This document shows positions 25,773 through 26,570 of a stretch of DNA of 26,570 nucleotides, piece by piece. The stretch's first letter is position 1, and every line of letters starts with the position of its first letter. The stretch lies in assembly GCA_002104905.1 (NCBI GenBank), contig MCFE01000915.1:1-26570 (forward strand), written 5' to 3'. The position numbers and the translations under genes were made by a program. The notes under the pieces were generated by a model, which did no database searches, was not told the DNA's origin, and saw only the letters and a program-made list of their open reading frames with translations. This DNA is from Basidiobolus meristosporus CBS 931.73. Lineage: Eukaryota > Basidiobolomycota > Basidiobolomycetes > Basidiobolales > Basidiobolaceae.

Positions 25773-26570
25773 TTTGCTTTGAAAGCTGGAATCAACTCAG
25801 AACCTACCAAATCAACTTCAGTCTCCACAGCTGATGGGAACTCTCATATAATCAACCGTATTACCCAGCTAATAAGAATGAAGATCAATGACTATGAAGA
25901 AGACCTACAGGCTTATATATTAGGGAACTGCAAGTTTGACCTTGTACTTGGAAAAACCTGGCTATTTTGTTGTAATCCATCAATCAACTGGAGAACCCAT
26001 GCTACTGAGATCCAAAAAGACAACAAGACCTATGAGTTATTACCTGCCAGGCTGGATTTCAACTTGGTCAATTACAGTATGTGTGAGACAAGTGAACTTA
26101 GAAAGACCCAGTTCTATAGAGCACTTAGAAAAGGTACCAAGATGTTCCTCATGGCGGTATTGCAGGAGGATTCCTCTACCCCAGCACCCCAGCAGGTCCA
26201 GACTCTCTTGAAGAAATATTCAGACGTGTTCCCAGATGAGCTTGTAAGCCTACTACAAGTCAGAGACATGGATCATGCCATTGACACAGGAAATAGCCCT
26301 CCAGTGAGCAAGACACCTTACAGAATGAGTCCATTGGAATTGGAGGAAATGAAGAGACAAATTGAGCAGCTATTGGAGCAACAATACATCAGGCCCAGCA
26401 AGTCACCCTGGGGAGCACCAGTGCTTTTTGTGAAAAAGAAGGATGGAACACTTAGGATGTGCATTGACTACAGAGCCCTGAACTCAGTTACCATCAAGAA
26501 TAAGTACCCATACCTTGGATTGATGAGCTTTTGGACCCACTTGATGGAGCCACTATTTTCAGCAAGATTG
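25773..26570 (+). pseudogene. gypsy G3 protease end and RT start, runs off the window
   Basis: The same frame continues from gag: [19 protein letters not shown] (protease end, near 25935-25990), [29 protein letters not shown], then [34 protein letters not shown] and [19 protein letters not shown] (RT fingers and the conserved MCIDYRALN). After KYP (about 26510) the frame shifts: the expected [19 protein letters not shown] is read one frame over, consistent with loss of one base. G1 has the same change. Palm, YxDD, RNase H and integrase lie beyond 26570. Apart from the stop at 25770 and this shift, the copy is uninterrupted. Confidence 0.88.

Noticed and set aside
1-26570. Bacterial or phage features such as operons, Shine-Dalgarno sites, rho-independent terminators and att sites
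   Set aside because: All identifiable content is eukaryotic transposable elements; no prokaryotic gene organisation is present.

Overview
This window is eukaryotic repeat DNA with no host gene I can support. It is a nest of decayed transposable elements: two Ty1/copia-type retroelements plus a third copia-like LTR, two or three Ty3/gypsy copies of one family, a gag-less LTR element carrying a retropepsin-like remnant, two copies of a CACTA/EnSpm-type (Tnp2 or 'Plavaka'-like) DNA transposon with a divergently transcribed second gene, a 734-bp palindromic MITE, and solo LTRs. A filamentous fungus, most likely a basidiomycete, is my best guess. The Tnp2 variant (N-terminal C2H2-like finger, DGF motif, SCWP motif) and the stand-alone retropepsin remnant resemble families I know mainly from Agaricomycetes. 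CpG is extremely rare (2 CpG in 13021-13680), which suggests long-term cytosine methylation and deamination. The species cannot be named from the sequence.

Layout. 1-3667: copia element C1 (+), gag to reverse transcriptase, split in gag by a solo LTR (132-1195, minus) with a 4-bp duplication GCGC, and cut in RT by a second LTR element. 3668-5132: internally deleted LTR element of the same LTR family, with a protease remnant. 5133-10450: CACTA copy A (Tnp2 on +), left end lost, carrying two inversely oriented insertions of another repeat, one with a CCCCTTTAG minisatellite. 10451-14128: gypsy copy G1 (-), with the palindromic MITE in its integrase. 14129-14392 and 19993-21245: two halves of gypsy copy G2 (-), separated by CACTA copy B (14393-19992), which has both ends, short terminal inverted repeats and a likely 3-bp target duplication. 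21246-21782: a degenerate 185-bp tandem repeat. 21783-22509: copia remnant C2. 22510-24293: a second copia-type LTR plus primer site, followed by about 1.5 kb I cannot assign. 24294-26570: gypsy copy G3 (+), the youngest-looking, with LTR, primer site and gag-protease-RT running off the window.

How the parts relate. The genes encode element-borne proteins: gag, protease, integrase, RT and RNase H for the retroelements; Tnp2 transposase and a basic accessory protein for CACTA. Almost every one is broken by stops or frameshifts, and several catalytic residues are replaced. The most notable signals are: a heat-shock-element/CArG/CCAAT/TATA promoter layout conserved between two diverged LTR copies; primer sites matching the anticodon arm of initiator tRNA (half-tRNA priming); a one-base RT frameshift shared by two separate gypsy copies; a tandem-repeat basic accessory protein divergent from Tnp2; and the near-perfect palindromic MITE.
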